A stretch of 64,000 nt of DNA from Sporosarcina sp. Marseille-Q4943 (GCF_943736995.1 NZ_OX031157.1:806001-870000); one strand, 5' to 3'; counted from the first letter of the stretch, positions 9,279 through 18,050 are shown. A program made the numbers and translations. The notes: generated by a model not told the origin, from the letters alone.

Positions 9279-9923
9279 ATGGCAGGTTTACACGAAGAAA
9301 ATAATAGTATATTGAAACGATACGAACCGATAGCTGATATGATTTATGCGACTTTTGGCAGCAATTGTGAAGTCGTCATTCATGATCTACGCAACGTTCA
9401 ATCTTCCCTTGTTTATATTCAAGGAAACGTGACAGGTCGAGCATTAGGTGCCCCTACAACCGAAGTGATTTTGAAACAATTACGCCAACAAGGCAATGAA
9501 GTGAAAGACAAGCTTGGATTTACGACAAGAACGACAGACGGGAAAACGGTGAAAACCTCCCTTTCTTTCATTCGAAACGATGAAGGCGAAGTTATCGGGT
9601 ATTTGGGCATCAACTTCGATATAACTGCTTTTTCGATGGTTAACCAAATCATTAAAGAATTCACTACTGTACACGATGCAGAGGAAAATGGAGTTCATCT
9701 GGATGAATCCTATGCGAAGAACATCGATGAAGTCTTTCACCATTTAATCAGTTCAGTGACGCTGGAAATTGGAGTTCCTATTTCGGAGATGTCACGAAAT
9801 GAGCGCATTCGTTTTGTCCAGAAGTTAGAAGAGAGAGGCGCTTTCCTCATTCAAGGCTCTGCGGACCGTATCGCCAAAGTGCTCGGCGTTTCAAAGCAAA
9901 CGATCTATAACTATTTAGAATGA
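9279..9923 (+). CDS. YheO-like PAS/helix-turn-helix transcriptional regulator
   Basis: 214 residues. The N-terminal two thirds is a YheO-like PAS domain (FGSNCEVVIHDL at about 30; GYLGINFDITAF at about 110), and the C-terminal 60 residues are a helix-turn-helix (RIAKVLGVSKQTIYNYL). Known members act as ligand-responsive regulators of amino acid or nucleotide metabolism. Here the likely targets are its neighbours, the ureohydrolase and the NRAMP-like transporter (inference). ATG at 9279 has GGTGAT at good spacing; the upstream in-frame ATG at 9267 lacks a site. Confidence 0.87.
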   Translation: MAGLHEENNSILKRYEPIADMIYATFGSNCEVVIHDLRNVQSSLVYIQGNVTGRALGAPTTEVILKQLRQQGNEVKDKLGFTTRTTDGKTVKTSLSFIRNDEGEVIGYLGINFDITAFSMVNQIIKEFTTVHDAEENGVHLDESYAKNIDEVFHHLISSVTLEIGVPISEMSRNERIRFVQKLEERGAFLIQGSADRIAKVLGVSKQTIYNYLE

Positions 9924-10026
9924 ATCAGCTGGAAAACAGAGCCATACACACGATGAAATCTTTGTCGGTTTCATCCGCTTATAATAGTCAAAATATTACA
10001 AACGTTAGAATGAGAGGTGCACTACA

Positions 10027-11286
10027 ATGACGAATGTTGAAATTGAGAACATCCAAGTTACAGAGAAAAAATCATTACTAGATAGAATAAAAGTAATCGG
10101 TCCAGGGGCTATCATTACCGCTTCATTTATTGGCCCCGGGACCGTCACCACTGCCACTCGAGCAGGTGCTTCTTATGGTTTTGCGATCCTTTGGGCGGTC
10201 GTCTTTTCAATTATCGCCACAATCGTATTGCAAGAAATGACAGCACGTCTCGGCATTATTACGCGAAAAGGTTTAGGTGAAGCCGTTCGTGATCAATTTT
10301 CCAATCCGATATTAAAATATGGTTCCATGTGGCTTGTAATGATTGCAATTAGTGTCGGGTGTGCGGCTTATATGGCCGGTGATTTGCTCGGAACATCACT
10401 TGGCATTTCAACACTGACGGGCATTTCGCCAAATGTGCTTGGTCCAATTGTAGGCATCGTTATTTTGTTCCTTGGATTAAGCGGTAGTTATAAATTGATT
10501 GAACGGGTCATGGTCGCATTGATTGCCATTATGAGTTTGACGTTCATTACGACAATGTTCGTCGCAAAGCCGAATATTAGCGAAGTGTTCCAAGGGGCAT
10601 TCATTCCAACAATCCCAAGCGGTTCGATCATTATGGTCATTGCGTTGATCGGGACGACTGTTGTGCCCTATAATTTATTTTTACATTCCTCAATGGTGCA
10701 ACAACGTTGGAATAAACCATCTGACCTGAAAGAAGCGCGTATTGATACAATTGTCTCCATCAGTATCGGCGGACTGATTACAGCGGCGATTTTAATTACC
10801 GCTGGTGCGATGATTCAAGGTCTTGAAGTTTCAAGCGCTGCAGACCTATCTATTCAATTGGAACCCATTTTTGGTCAATGGGCGAAAATGTTTATGAGTC
10901 TAGGACTGTTTGCAGCTGGATTCTCTTCAGCACTCGCTTCCCCGCTTGGCGCGGCCATGACGGTAAGCAGTGTTTTGAAATGGGAAAACGGCATGAAGGA
11001 TAAACGTTTCAAAACGGTCTTCGCAACAGTTATGATTATCGGTATCGTTTGTTCAGGTCTTGGATTTAACCCGCTCGACGTCTTATTGTTTGCACAAGCG
11101 CTGAACGGCATTTTACTCCCGGTGATCGTCATTACGCTTCTTGTCATTATGAATAACAAAAAGCGTCTCGGTGAATTCGGAAACTCTGTGAAGGCAAATA
11201 TTATCGGTGGCATCGTCGCTGCGGTTTGTACGTTCCTCGGTATATATAGTTTGATTGATGCCATTAAAGCTTTTATTGGTGCATAA
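10027..11286 (+). CDS. NRAMP-related transporter lacking the canonical metal-binding motifs
   Basis: 419 residues, about 11 membrane helices, LeuT/NRAMP fold pattern. Helix 1 carries FIGPGTVTTATRAGASYG where transition-metal NRAMPs have DPGN; helix 6 has VVPYNLFLHS where they have MPHNLYLHS. Both metal-coordinating residues of DPGN (Asp and Asn) are therefore replaced, as is the Met-Pro-His element. The family is certain, but a Mn or Fe substrate is doubtful. B. subtilis YcsG, an NRAMP-like protein beside oxoprolinase genes, is a precedent for divergent members beside small-molecule hydrolases. Probably imports the substrate of the nearby ureohydrolase (inference). Confidence 0.85.
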   Translation: MTNVEIENIQVTEKKSLLDRIKVIGPGAIITASFIGPGTVTTATRAGASYGFAILWAVVFSIIATIVLQEMTARLGIITRKGLGEAVRDQFSNPILKYGSMWLVMIAISVGCAAYMAGDLLGTSLGISTLTGISPNVLGPIVGIVILFLGLSGSYKLIERVMVALIAIMSLTFITTMFVAKPNISEVFQGAFIPTIPSGSIIMVIALIGTTVVPYNLFLHSSMVQQRWNKPSDLKEARIDTIVSISIGGLITAAILITAGAMIQGLEVSSAADLSIQLEPIFGQWAKMFMSLGLFAAGFSSALASPLGAAMTVSSVLKWENGMKDKRFKTVFATVMIIGIVCSGLGFNPLDVLLFAQALNGILLPVIVITLLVIMNNKKRLGEFGNSVKANIIGGIVAAVCTFLGIYSLIDAIKAFIGA

Positions 11287-11319
11287 TTGTTACGCTTGCA
11301 AGGCAATTAAGGAGAGAGA

Positions 11320-11352
11320 AAAAGCACAAACCATGAATCGGTTTGTGCTTTT
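11320..11352. terminator. Terminator between NRAMP-like and MFS genes
   Basis: Perfect 13-base stem AAAAGCACAAACC with its complement, loop of 7; A- and T-tracts on either side allow bidirectional action. Confidence 0.85.
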
Positions 11353-11395
11353 CTTCGTTACGGCATTCGGGGATGCTCCAATTCCCAAATGCCTT

Positions 11396-12595
11396 TTACG
11401 CTTCCACGCTCTTCCTTCGTGCAAGTCCGTAATAAGATAGACATGCAATGATAGAAGTACCAAAGATAATGGCACCCATCGGAATTGCAGTTGCCTCTCC
11501 CGCGATGCCGACGAGAGGTGCAGTGATTGAACCTAACACGAAAGGCAATAACCCAAGCAGCGCGGAGGCACTTCCTGCAATATGCCCTTGTGATTCCATC
11601 GCCAATGAAAAAGAGGATGTAGTAATGATGCCGATCGACGCAACGAAAAAGAAGATCGGCACAACGATTGAGAGTAGCGGGCCGTGCACAAGAACCGCAA
11701 TCAGTAATAACGCGCCTGAAGTGACGGAAATGAATAAGCCTGTCTGTAAAAATCGCTGTTCAGACACAATGCCGGTTAAGCGCCCAACTACTTGCGAACC
11801 GATGATGAGCCCAATTCCATTCATGCCGAATAACACACTAAACAGTTGCGGAGAAACACCGTAAATCGTTTGATACACAAATGGTGTCCCCGCAACGTAA
11901 GCGAATATACCAGCCATGATGAACCCTTGTGCGAGTGCGTAGCCCATAAAACTACGATTTTTCAGTAATGATTGGAAATTTTTTAATGTCTGGGTGAGAT
12001 TGCTGGGGACTCGCATATCATGCGATAACGATTCATCCATCTTCCAAATGACAAGGACTGCCAACAAAAGACCAATAAAACTTAATGTGATAAATATGCC
12101 TTTCCAATCCGAAAACGCGAGAATGACTCCCCCTAGAAGAGGTGCGATGATTGGAGCTAAGTTATTGATCAGCATGAGGAGAGCGAAAAACTTCGTTAAT
12201 TCCCTTCCACTGTATACATCCCGGACGACTGCCCTGGAGATGACAATTCCCGCAGATGCCGCAAATCCTTGCAAGAAACGAGCCGCAATGAACAATCCAA
12301 TATTGGGTGCAAAGGCACAAAGGACTGAGGCAGCCAAATAGACAATCAGTGCAACGACTAATGGTTTCTTCCGTCCATGAACATCACTCATCGGACCTAG
12401 CACTAACTGTCCCAACCCGATTCCGACTAATGTTGCCGTTAAACTCACTTGTACCAAGGAAGGCGTTGTACCAAAAGCAGTAACGATTGTAGGAAAAGAC
12501 GGTAAATACATATCAATGGTTAAAGGGCCCATTGCTGCAAGCGTCCCTAAAAGAAGTGCCAGCTTTAAGCGCTTAGCTCCTGTTAATGATTTCAT
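11396..12595 (-). CDS. Bcr/CflA family multidrug efflux MFS transporter
   Basis: 399 residues, 12 membrane helices. GPLTIDMYLPSFP in helix 1 and GPMSDVHGRKKP in the helix 2-3 loop are the hallmarks of Bcr/CflA drug:H+ antiporters, which export antibiotics such as bicyclomycin or chloramphenicol and other small molecules. I chose ATG at 12595 (MKSLTGAKRLK); the open frame extends to a TTG 36 bases upstream without a good site. Single gene. Confidence 0.9.
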   Translation of the reverse strand: MKSLTGAKRLKLALLLGTLAAMGPLTIDMYLPSFPTIVTAFGTTPSLVQVSLTATLVGIGLGQLVLGPMSDVHGRKKPLVVALIVYLAASVLCAFAPNIGLFIAARFLQGFAASAGIVISRAVVRDVYSGRELTKFFALLMLINNLAPIIAPLLGGVILAFSDWKGIFITLSFIGLLLAVLVIWKMDESLSHDMRVPSNLTQTLKNFQSLLKNRSFMGYALAQGFIMAGIFAYVAGTPFVYQTIYGVSPQLFSVLFGMNGIGLIIGSQVVGRLTGIVSEQRFLQTGLFISVTSGALLLIAVLVHGPLLSIVVPIFFFVASIGIITTSSFSLAMESQGHIAGSASALLGLLPFVLGSITAPLVGIAGEATAIPMGAIIFGTSIIACLSYYGLARRKSVEA

Positions 12596-12736
12596 ACATG
12601 TTTTCAACCTTTCTAAGCCTAAAGACAGCAATTTCGGTATCTATCTATGTAAACATAAGTGTCTACTTTATCACCGAAGTGTTTAAAATAAAAGATTTAA
12701 GCTTAGAAATAACTAGATCAAAGCCTCCCTTCGGAG

Positions 12737-13489
12737 TTATTTTTCAACAATTAACTTCCCTTTATTCTGGTTCGTATTCAATGAAAACACTTCACCATTT
12801 TTCAATTGAAACGTAACTGTTTCTCCTTGATAGCGTTCATCAATATAGATAAATACATAGCCTTCCTCTTCAATAAAAACAAATTCTTCACGCGCTCCTT
12901 GCTTCAAATCCAATAGACCATAACCTTCACGCGAGTAAGTGAATAACGCTATAGAAGGCATGTCATCAATGGTCAGTGCAAATGCGGTCAGCTTCCCATC
13001 AATCCATTCATCTTGTTTCGTTATTTCTATCTTTTCTTTATCTAATGTGTAGGGTTCTCCGTACATAAATTCGATTTCTTGCCAGAGGTCTTGCTGTTTT
13101 GGATACTCCTGTTTTGACCATGTACCGATTTGCGTCACTTGCCCTTTTTTATTCACGCGAAGCGTCATACCGGTCTTTGGTGTTTGACGATCATTAACGG
13201 CAAACTGCCCGACTGTATATCCTTCTTCATATTTCTTCGGTACAATCGTGAACTCTTTATTTGGATAATCTCTCTCCAAATAATCAATGAGCTGTTCATA
13301 TCGCTTCTCATGTGTGTTCACTTTTAATGTAGGATAGTATGCATAATATCCCGCATAACCAATGACAAGCACACTCGTTAAAACAATGGCCAGCTTTTTC
13401 CGTCTTCTAAACACTAACCAAATAACTAGAATTACAGGCAGTATTGCAACTCCAATAAGAAGAAAATATATCAATTCACCGGGACTCAT
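12737..13489 (-). CDS. Membrane-anchored hypothetical protein
   Basis: 250 residues. Two N-terminal hydrophobic segments (about 7-27 and 34-52) separated by a basic RRRKK loop, then a soluble domain of about 200 residues rich in beta-strand patterns and aromatic residues. No family recognised. ATG follows an AAAAGGAGGGG site. The C-terminal domain probably sits outside the cell. Confidence 0.78.
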   Translation of the reverse strand: MSPGELIYFLLIGVAILPVILVIWLVFRRRKKLAIVLTSVLVIGYAGYYAYYPTLKVNTHEKRYEQLIDYLERDYPNKEFTIVPKKYEEGYTVGQFAVNDRQTPKTGMTLRVNKKGQVTQIGTWSKQEYPKQQDLWQEIEFMYGEPYTLDKEKIEITKQDEWIDGKLTAFALTIDDMPSIALFTYSREGYGLLDLKQGAREEFVFIEEEGYVFIYIDERYQGETVTFQLKNGEVFSLNTNQNKGKLIVEK

Positions 13490-13558
13490 AAAACCCCTCC
13501 TTTTTAATCATTCACACTGTCTCTTGTGTATAAGTGTAACATTTAAGAAATACAAAAA

Positions 13559-13591
13559 GAGCACCGCTCCTAATTAATCAGGGAGGTGCTC
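13559..13591 (-). terminator. Terminator of the NCS2 permease gene
   Basis: GAGCACC paired with GGTGCTC plus an inner CTCC/GGAG stem, followed by TTTTTG on the minus strand. Confidence 0.8.
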
Positions 13592-13600
13592 ATGATTTTA

Positions 13601-14899
13601 TTAATGCGGCAGAAATGCCAATTGATAAAAGAACAGAATCGCAAACAAATAGAGAAGTGGATGGATTTCACGCCATTTCCCCATCACAACTTTCAAGATC
13701 GGATAAGAAATGAATCCTAATGCAATCCCTGTTGCAATGCTTGAAGTGAGCGGCATGCTTAAGATAATTAGAAATGCAGGGAAAGCTTCGTCAATTTCAT
13801 CCCATTTGATTTTGGCAATGGCCCCCATCATTAAACTGCCGACAATGATTAAGGCAGGTGCCGTAATTGAAGATAAACCTGACACCGCACTAACGAGCGG
13901 ACCGAAAAACGCTGCTACGATAAATAGAATCGCGACAGTCACCGTCGTCAGACCAGTCCGGCCTCCCGCTGCTACGCCTGCAGATGATTCAATATATGCA
14001 CTCGTCGGGGTTGTACCAAACATGGATCCAGCCGTTGCTGCAACAGAGTCTGCGAGTAGAGCTTGGCGCGCACGCGGCATCTTATTGTCTTTCATTAAAC
14101 CGGCTTGCTGTGCAACACCGATCATCGTTCCAGTCGTATCAAAAATCGTCACCATGAGGAACGAAAAGACAACCGGAAACAGCATATGCTGCCATACATC
14201 CGCGAAGGCAGCGAACGGGTTGGAGACGATGATCCCTTCCGGAAGCGATGGCATCTGAACGAAACCTTGGTCAAAGGAAAGATGCCCTGTGAAAAAGGCG
14301 ACGACTGCCGTAATGATCATGCCGAAGAACAATGCTCCATGCACTCTCAACGCCATGAAAATAAGCGTAACCGTAAGACCAAGCAAGGCAAACAGCACTG
14401 TCGGTGAATGAAGATCTCCTAATGCAACGAGATTCGACGGATGGGAGACGATCATCCCCGCCTGCCTCATTCCGATGAAGGCGATAAACAGGCCAATCCC
14501 CGCTGTAATTCCATGTTTCAAGTTATCAGGAATGGCTTCAATCAACACTTTCCGGAAAGAGGTCAATGACAAAATAACAAAAATGAGACCAGCAACGAAA
14601 ACAGCTGCGAACGCTGTTTCATACGTAATACCATTTGTTCCAACGACAGAATAGGCAAAGTATGCATTCATGCCCATCCCCGGTGCAATCGCAATCGGGT
14701 AATTCGCTGCGAGCGCCATCCATAACGTCCCAATGACCGTCGCTATAATCGTAGCCGTGAACACTTGGTCGAACGGCACGCCTGCATCTTTCAAAATGAT
14801 CGGATTGACGATCACGATATATACCATTGTAAAAAAGGTCGTAAAGCCTGCAAGGACTTCCGTTTTTACAGTCGTTTTGTTTTCTTGTAATTTAAACAC
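13601..14899 (-). CDS. NCS2 family purine permease (PbuG/AzgA-type)
   Basis: 432 residues, 12-14 membrane helices. FTTFFTMVYIVIVNP near the start, GMGMNAYFAY, and TPTSAYIESSAGVAAGGRTG in the middle are typical of AzgA/PbuG guanine/hypoxanthine permeases. Start is GTG at 14899 with GGAGGAG seven bases upstream. An inverted pair of PurBox-like sequences overlaps the promoter, which fits PurR repression and a purine substrate. No guanine riboswitch is visible, although some Bacillus pbuG genes have one. Confidence 0.9.
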   Translation of the reverse strand: MFKLQENKTTVKTEVLAGFTTFFTMVYIVIVNPIILKDAGVPFDQVFTATIIATVIGTLWMALAANYPIAIAPGMGMNAYFAYSVVGTNGITYETAFAAVFVAGLIFVILSLTSFRKVLIEAIPDNLKHGITAGIGLFIAFIGMRQAGMIVSHPSNLVALGDLHSPTVLFALLGLTVTLIFMALRVHGALFFGMIITAVVAFFTGHLSFDQGFVQMPSLPEGIIVSNPFAAFADVWQHMLFPVVFSFLMVTIFDTTGTMIGVAQQAGLMKDNKMPRARQALLADSVAATAGSMFGTTPTSAYIESSAGVAAGGRTGLTTVTVAILFIVAAFFGPLVSAVSGLSSITAPALIIVGSLMMGAIAKIKWDEIDEAFPAFLIILSMPLTSSIATGIALGFISYPILKVVMGKWREIHPLLYLFAILFFYQLAFLPH

Positions 14900-14904
14900 T
14901 TAAA

Positions 14905-14966
14905 AACTCCTCCAAAGACGAACATTATTTAATCCATTTCATATATTATTCGTTTTTAGAGGAGTT
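14905..14966 (-). promoter_or_regulatory. Inverted PurBox pair (putative PurR operator) over the permease promoter
   Basis: 18-base imperfect inverted repeat (14905-14922 and 14949-14966). Within it AAAGACGAACATT (14914-14926, plus strand) and AAAAACGAATAAT (14957-14945, minus strand) each match the PurBox AWWWCCGAACWWT at all but two positions, share the central CGAA, and are 18 bases apart; B. subtilis spacing is 16-17. The promoter -35 TTGCCA (14971-14966) and -10 TAATAT (14948-14943), 17 bases apart, overlap one box. Confidence 0.65.
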
Positions 14967-14971
14967 GGCAA
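14943..14971 (-). promoter_or_regulatory. Promoter of the NCS2 permease
   Basis: TTGCCA and TAATAT with a 17-base spacer on the minus strand, about 45 bases before the GTG start. Confidence 0.6.
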
Positions 14972-15128
14972 GTGTTATTTTGTAAAACGGTTTGAAAAAG
15001 GACTTTAACGTTACAAAAATAGTACTAGAGGAAATGTGAATGATTTAGCTGAACGAAAGATGAATGGATAATAGAAAAAGCGGGTACAGATAAGTTAATA
15101 GCGAACAATAAAAACAGGTGGTGTTTTT

Positions 15129-15518
15129 TTGGATTTCCATTATACAGTTGAAACAAGTAAATCAATCGATGAAGCTATATCATCAATTGAACAAAATTTA
15201 AAAGAAAATAAATTTGGCGTCCTTTGGCAGCTTGATTTAACGGGCACCTTGCAAAAGAAAGGAGTGCATAGTTATACTACCCCATATCGAATCCTTGAGG
15301 TTTGTAATCCAGTCGAAGCAGCACGGGTTCTCAGTTACAATCCGTTAGTCGGATATTTCTTACCGTGCAAGATAACAGTTTATGAAAGTGAAGGAATGAC
15401 TAAAATAGGTCTTCCAAAACCAACAGCTATGATTGGATTGCTAAATGATCCCGAATTGAAATCGATAGCAAAAGATATTGAAGACGTGCTAATAAATGTA
15501 TTGGAGAAGAGTAAATAG
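15129..15518 (+). CDS. DUF302 domain protein
   Basis: 129 residues. The pattern FHYTVETSKSIDEAISSIEQNL, FGVLWQLDL, then ILEVCNPVEAARVL and LPCKITVYE is that of DUF302 proteins, small soluble alpha/beta domains of unknown function often linked to redox or metal stress. TTG start with AGGTGG seven bases upstream. Single gene followed by a good terminator. Confidence 0.85.
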   Translation: MDFHYTVETSKSIDEAISSIEQNLKENKFGVLWQLDLTGTLQKKGVHSYTTPYRILEVCNPVEAARVLSYNPLVGYFLPCKITVYESEGMTKIGLPKPTAMIGLLNDPELKSIAKDIEDVLINVLEKSK

Positions 15519-15525
15519 CAACCTA

Positions 15526-15565
15526 GAAGTAGCTAGCCGACGATTATGTTGGCTCTTGCTACTTC
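15526..15565 (+). terminator. Terminator of the DUF302 gene
   Basis: GAAGTAGC...GCTACTTC stem with an inner AGCC/GGCT pair, followed by ATTTTTTTG. Confidence 0.9.
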
Positions 15566-15597
15566 ATTTTTTTGTCACGGCTCCAATTGATCCCTTA

Positions 15598-16035
15598 CTA
15601 CCTTAATTCTTTCTTAAATACATAGCTCACTTTGTCATACCCCATTTTTTGTTCATAAAATCGATGTGCATCGGTTCTCTGTAATCCTGAGGACAAGGCG
15701 ACACTTTTATAGCCATTTTCTTTAGCCCATTCATGAACATATGAAAGAAGTTTCTCACCATATCCGTTTGAACGTTTGTTGCTATCGGTGACTAAATCAC
15801 AAACCCAAACAAAACGCCCATAGTAAAGAGTAATCATCGGTTTAAACCCACTTGCCGCAACGATTTCTCCTTGATCATATAAGGCAAATAAACGATACAT
15901 ATCCTGTTCTTTGGCCTCCACTACCAGGTCAAGATACGCTTTTTCATCAAGATGAGTTCGTAGTTGCTTCATTACCGGAAAAACTTCAAGAATTTCCTTT
16001 TGGCTATTGAGCTCTTTAATCGTTAATGTGTCCAT
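15598..16035 (-). CDS. GNAT family N-acetyltransferase
   Basis: 145 residues. The acetyl-CoA loop appears as [17 protein letters not shown] (about residue 90), followed by [21 protein letters not shown], the typical GNAT C-terminal half. Substrate unknown. GGGAGATTGG precedes the ATG. A decayed 5' fragment of a close paralogue lies at 44710-44840. Confidence 0.9.
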   Translation of the reverse strand: MDTLTIKELNSQKEILEVFPVMKQLRTHLDEKAYLDLVVEAKEQDMYRLFALYDQGEIVAASGFKPMITLYYGRFVWVCDLVTDSNKRSNGYGEKLLSYVHEWAKENGYKSVALSSGLQRTDAHRFYEQKMGYDKVSYVFKKELR

Positions 16036-16049
16036 TCCAATCTCCCTTT

Positions 16050-16517
16050 TTAATTTTTCAACAGTCGTAACAGCTGTAAACCATCAGATGAATAACCACT
16101 ATATCCTCCCATCCAACGAGGATATTTCATAGGGATTATTGTGACAAGAAACTGAAAGAAGTTTAAGAGGGTGGTCGACCAATACAATGTTTGCATATCA
16201 TTTCGAGGAGCAAGCAGCGTCAGCATTCCAAATAAAAAAGCAAGTAATAATGACATTAAAGGTCCACCGATTAGCGCAATTGCTCTTTGTCGTTTACTTA
16301 ACTCTCCTTTCCAATGGACGAAACCTATATAGGACCAAATGATATGGAAGTGCAGCCGTCCTACCCTGAACGTCTCTTTATTCTTTTCACTTATCGGTCC
16401 TAGATAGATATGCACATGGTTATTTGGAGCAAGAACAGCGCCGAGTCCATGTCCAATCTCATGCAGTAAGACACAGGTCGGCGCAATGAAAATATAGAAG
16501 ATAATGAGCAGTAACAT
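16050..16517 (-). CDS. M50-like membrane zinc metalloprotease domain protein
   Basis: 155 residues, four or five hydrophobic segments. The first ([25 protein letters not shown]) carries an HExxH zinc motif, HEIGH. SpoIVFB/site-2 proteases have the same arrangement, but the usual second LDG motif is not evident, so proteolytic activity is uncertain. I chose ATG at 16517 with AGAAGGGG seven bases upstream; the open frame runs back to a TTG at 16595. Follows the YesK-like gene by 22 bases, possibly one transcript. Confidence 0.75.
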   Translation of the reverse strand: MLLLIIFYIFIAPTCVLLHEIGHGLGAVLAPNNHVHIYLGPISEKNKETFRVGRLHFHIIWSYIGFVHWKGELSKRQRAIALIGGPLMSLLLAFLFGMLTLLAPRNDMQTLYWSTTLLNFFQFLVTIIPMKYPRWMGGYSGYSSDGLQLLRLLKN

Positions 16518-16539
16518 GTATCTACCCCTTCTCCCTAAA

Positions 16540-16806
16540 TTAGTTGAATATCTTACATTGTTTTTCACTAGGAATAATTGCGATAACAAGCCCAATCAAA
16601 ATCAAGAGGATTAGCATACCAAAACTGATTACGCCTAAACCCATTCCCCACCAAGAACCGATAAGTAAGGATGTTAGAAGAAATGCTAGAAAGGCAAACA
16701 GGCAAATTTGTAATGACCTATCATTAGTTTGTTTTAGACTCTTGGAAATAATAAAAACCAATAAATTTATAACAAATCCTAAGCCGATTGGTATAAAAAT
16801 ATCCAT
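16540..16806 (-). CDS. YesK-like small membrane protein
   Basis: 88 residues with three hydrophobic segments (about 3-20, 35-55, 58-78) and a short basic loop, resembling B. subtilis YesK-family proteins of unknown function. ATG at 16806 has AAGGTGG eight bases upstream. First gene of a pair with the M50-like protein. Confidence 0.65.
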   Translation of the reverse strand: MDIFIPIGLGFVINLLVFIISKSLKQTNDRSLQICLFAFLAFLLTSLLIGSWWGMGLGVISFGMLILLILIGLVIAIIPSEKQCKIFN

Positions 16807-16846
16807 CTCAATTACCACCTTATGCAAATGGTTAAACCATATAATA

Positions 16847-16934
16847 TTTAACTAACCTACTGCGGAAGGTGAAAAAGATAATAGAGCCATCTAAGCAGGT
16901 CAACGTTCTTCAAGTAAAGCACCCGTTAGCTTAA
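16847..16934 (-). repeat. Array repeat R1
   Basis: Right core damaged (CTAACCTACTGCGG), middle with AAGCAGG, left core CACCCGTTAGC intact. The stop codon of the 63-residue membrane protein gene lies in its last bases. Confidence 0.75.
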
Positions 16935-17122
16935 TTAGTACCTGCTGCTGGTAGCATTGCAATGCTCCACATAATAAGAGTAAAAGATATTGTAAGCCAA
17001 AAAGTATTGACCGTAGTTTTTTCTTCGTGTTTTACCTTTTTCAATATAGAAACCAAATTCAAACAAAATATAACGCACAATATGGGCATTAAAAAAAATC
17101 CTATTAATAGAAAAATAAACAT
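16931..17122 (-). CDS. Small two-helix membrane protein (cassette)
   Basis: 63 residues, two membrane helices joined by a basic-acidic loop KKVKHEEKTT. No family recognised. CGAGGAGTGATGAT gives a strong site before ATG. A frameshifted paralogue lies at 26609-26808, about 9.7 kb away in the same array, so this cassette type has been duplicated. Only 30 bases separate its start from the preceding repeat R2, leaving little room for its own promoter. Confidence 0.65.
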   Translation of the reverse strand: MFIFLLIGFFLMPILCVIFCLNLVSILKKVKHEEKTTVNTFWLTISFTLIMWSIAMLPAAGTN

Positions 17123-17151
17123 ATCATCACTCCTCGTAGTTATTTATCATT

Positions 17152-17229
17152 GTTCAACTAAACTGCCACGTTAGTTCAATAAGAAAAAAAGCTTTACTCC
17201 TTCTTGAAGTAAAGCACCCTTTAGTTAAA
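17152..17229 (-). repeat. Array repeat R2 (class i, with terminator)
   Basis: Complete copy. On the gene strand GCTTTACT pairs with AGTAAAGC and is followed by a T7 run, an intrinsic terminator; the second hairpin is GAACTAACGTGGCAGTTTAG. It overlaps the stop codon of the GNAT gene. Confidence 0.9.
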
Positions 17230-17713
17230 TCTTAAATGTTTGAATTAGACATTGCTCATTATCAATAAAGTCTTGTCTTTCTTGAGTTTCAATATTTAAT
17301 CCATTATAAACTTTTTTCCAAAATGCAACCGCACGCTTATTTTCAACAACTTGCATGACAAAATATCGCCCTGGTTTCTCTTCAAATAATTTTCTTACAA
17401 CCTGCAAAGCCAATCCTTTACCTTTGTACTTATTAAGTATGAACAAGTCATTTATTCCATAATCATTGCTCTTTTTCAAGAATGGACGTTCTAATAGTAA
17501 TATAAAACCGATAACTTTATCATCCAACATTATAAAATAAGGCGATAATCCATCTACTTCCCAGAATTTATCCAATTCCTCAAAATGAAAAACACCATCA
17601 TCTGCAATATGCAATTTCGTAGTGAAATTCGAAAGCTCGTGAAGATACAATGAGTAAAAGTTACGCAAGATAAATTTTTCTGATTCCAAAACTGCTTGAA
17701 GTTTAACAGTCAT
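17225..17713 (-). CDS. GNAT family N-acetyltransferase (cassette)
   Basis: 162 residues. Acetyl-CoA-binding segment LFILNKYKGKGLALQVVRKL (about residue 90), then MQVVENKRAVAFWKKVYN, the usual GNAT end. Substrate unknown. GNATs are among the commonest cargo of integron cassettes; here the gene sits between repeats R2 and R3. Confidence 0.88.
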   Translation of the reverse strand: MTVKLQAVLESEKFILRNFYSLYLHELSNFTTKLHIADDGVFHFEELDKFWEVDGLSPYFIMLDDKVIGFILLLERPFLKKSNDYGINDLFILNKYKGKGLALQVVRKLFEEKPGRYFVMQVVENKRAVAFWKKVYNGLNIETQERQDFIDNEQCLIQTFKI

Positions 17714-17790
17714 CGTCCAATACCCCGCTATTTTTTTCTATATTATAGCATGTCAAAAGTCTAACTAATTATATGTTCGGACAATTTTCC

Positions 17791-17852
17791 TTATTGAACT
17801 AAACTCCCCGTTAGTTGAACAAGAATTTCAAGTAAAGCACCCGTTAGTTTAA
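17791..17852 (-). repeat. Array repeat R3 (shortest complete copy)
   Basis: 62 bases containing only left core, TTTACTTGAAATTCTTG and right core; no middle hairpin. It defines the minimal conserved unit. The next gene's stop begins three bases beyond it. Confidence 0.85.
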
Positions 17853-17855
17853 TAG

Positions 17856-18050
17856 CTATTCCTCTTGTTTCTCTTCATTCTTTTTTATAGTTATAAGTTT
17901 GGACATGACAAAGTGAACCACAGCAATAGTTATTAGTAAATCTCTATATGGTTCATTTGTTCCTCCTGTCAAAAACGATGCAATAATATAAAAAAAACCA
18001 AATGAAATTAAGAGTAAGAATGTAACATAATGTTCAATGTATAACTTCAT
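17856..18050 (-). CDS. Small two-helix membrane protein (cassette)
   Basis: 64 residues with two hydrophobic stretches (about 8-28 and 37-52) and a charged tail KKNEEKQEE. No recognised family. GGGGAGAGAAATGAA precedes the ATG. Between R3 and R4. Confidence 0.6.
   Translation of the reverse strand: MKLYIEHYVTFLLLISFGFFYIIASFLTGGTNEPYRDLLITIAVVHFVMSKLITIKKNEEKQEE

Noticed and set aside
13710..14258. 182-residue plus-strand ORF opposite the NCS2 permease
   Set aside because: Antisense shadow of a strongly supported membrane protein gene; Ala/Pro-rich composition and no binding site.
14905..14966. RNA hairpin hiding the permease ribosome binding site
   Set aside because: The distal arm lies between the predicted -35 and -10, so it would not be in the transcript; PurBox matches explain the inverted repeat better.
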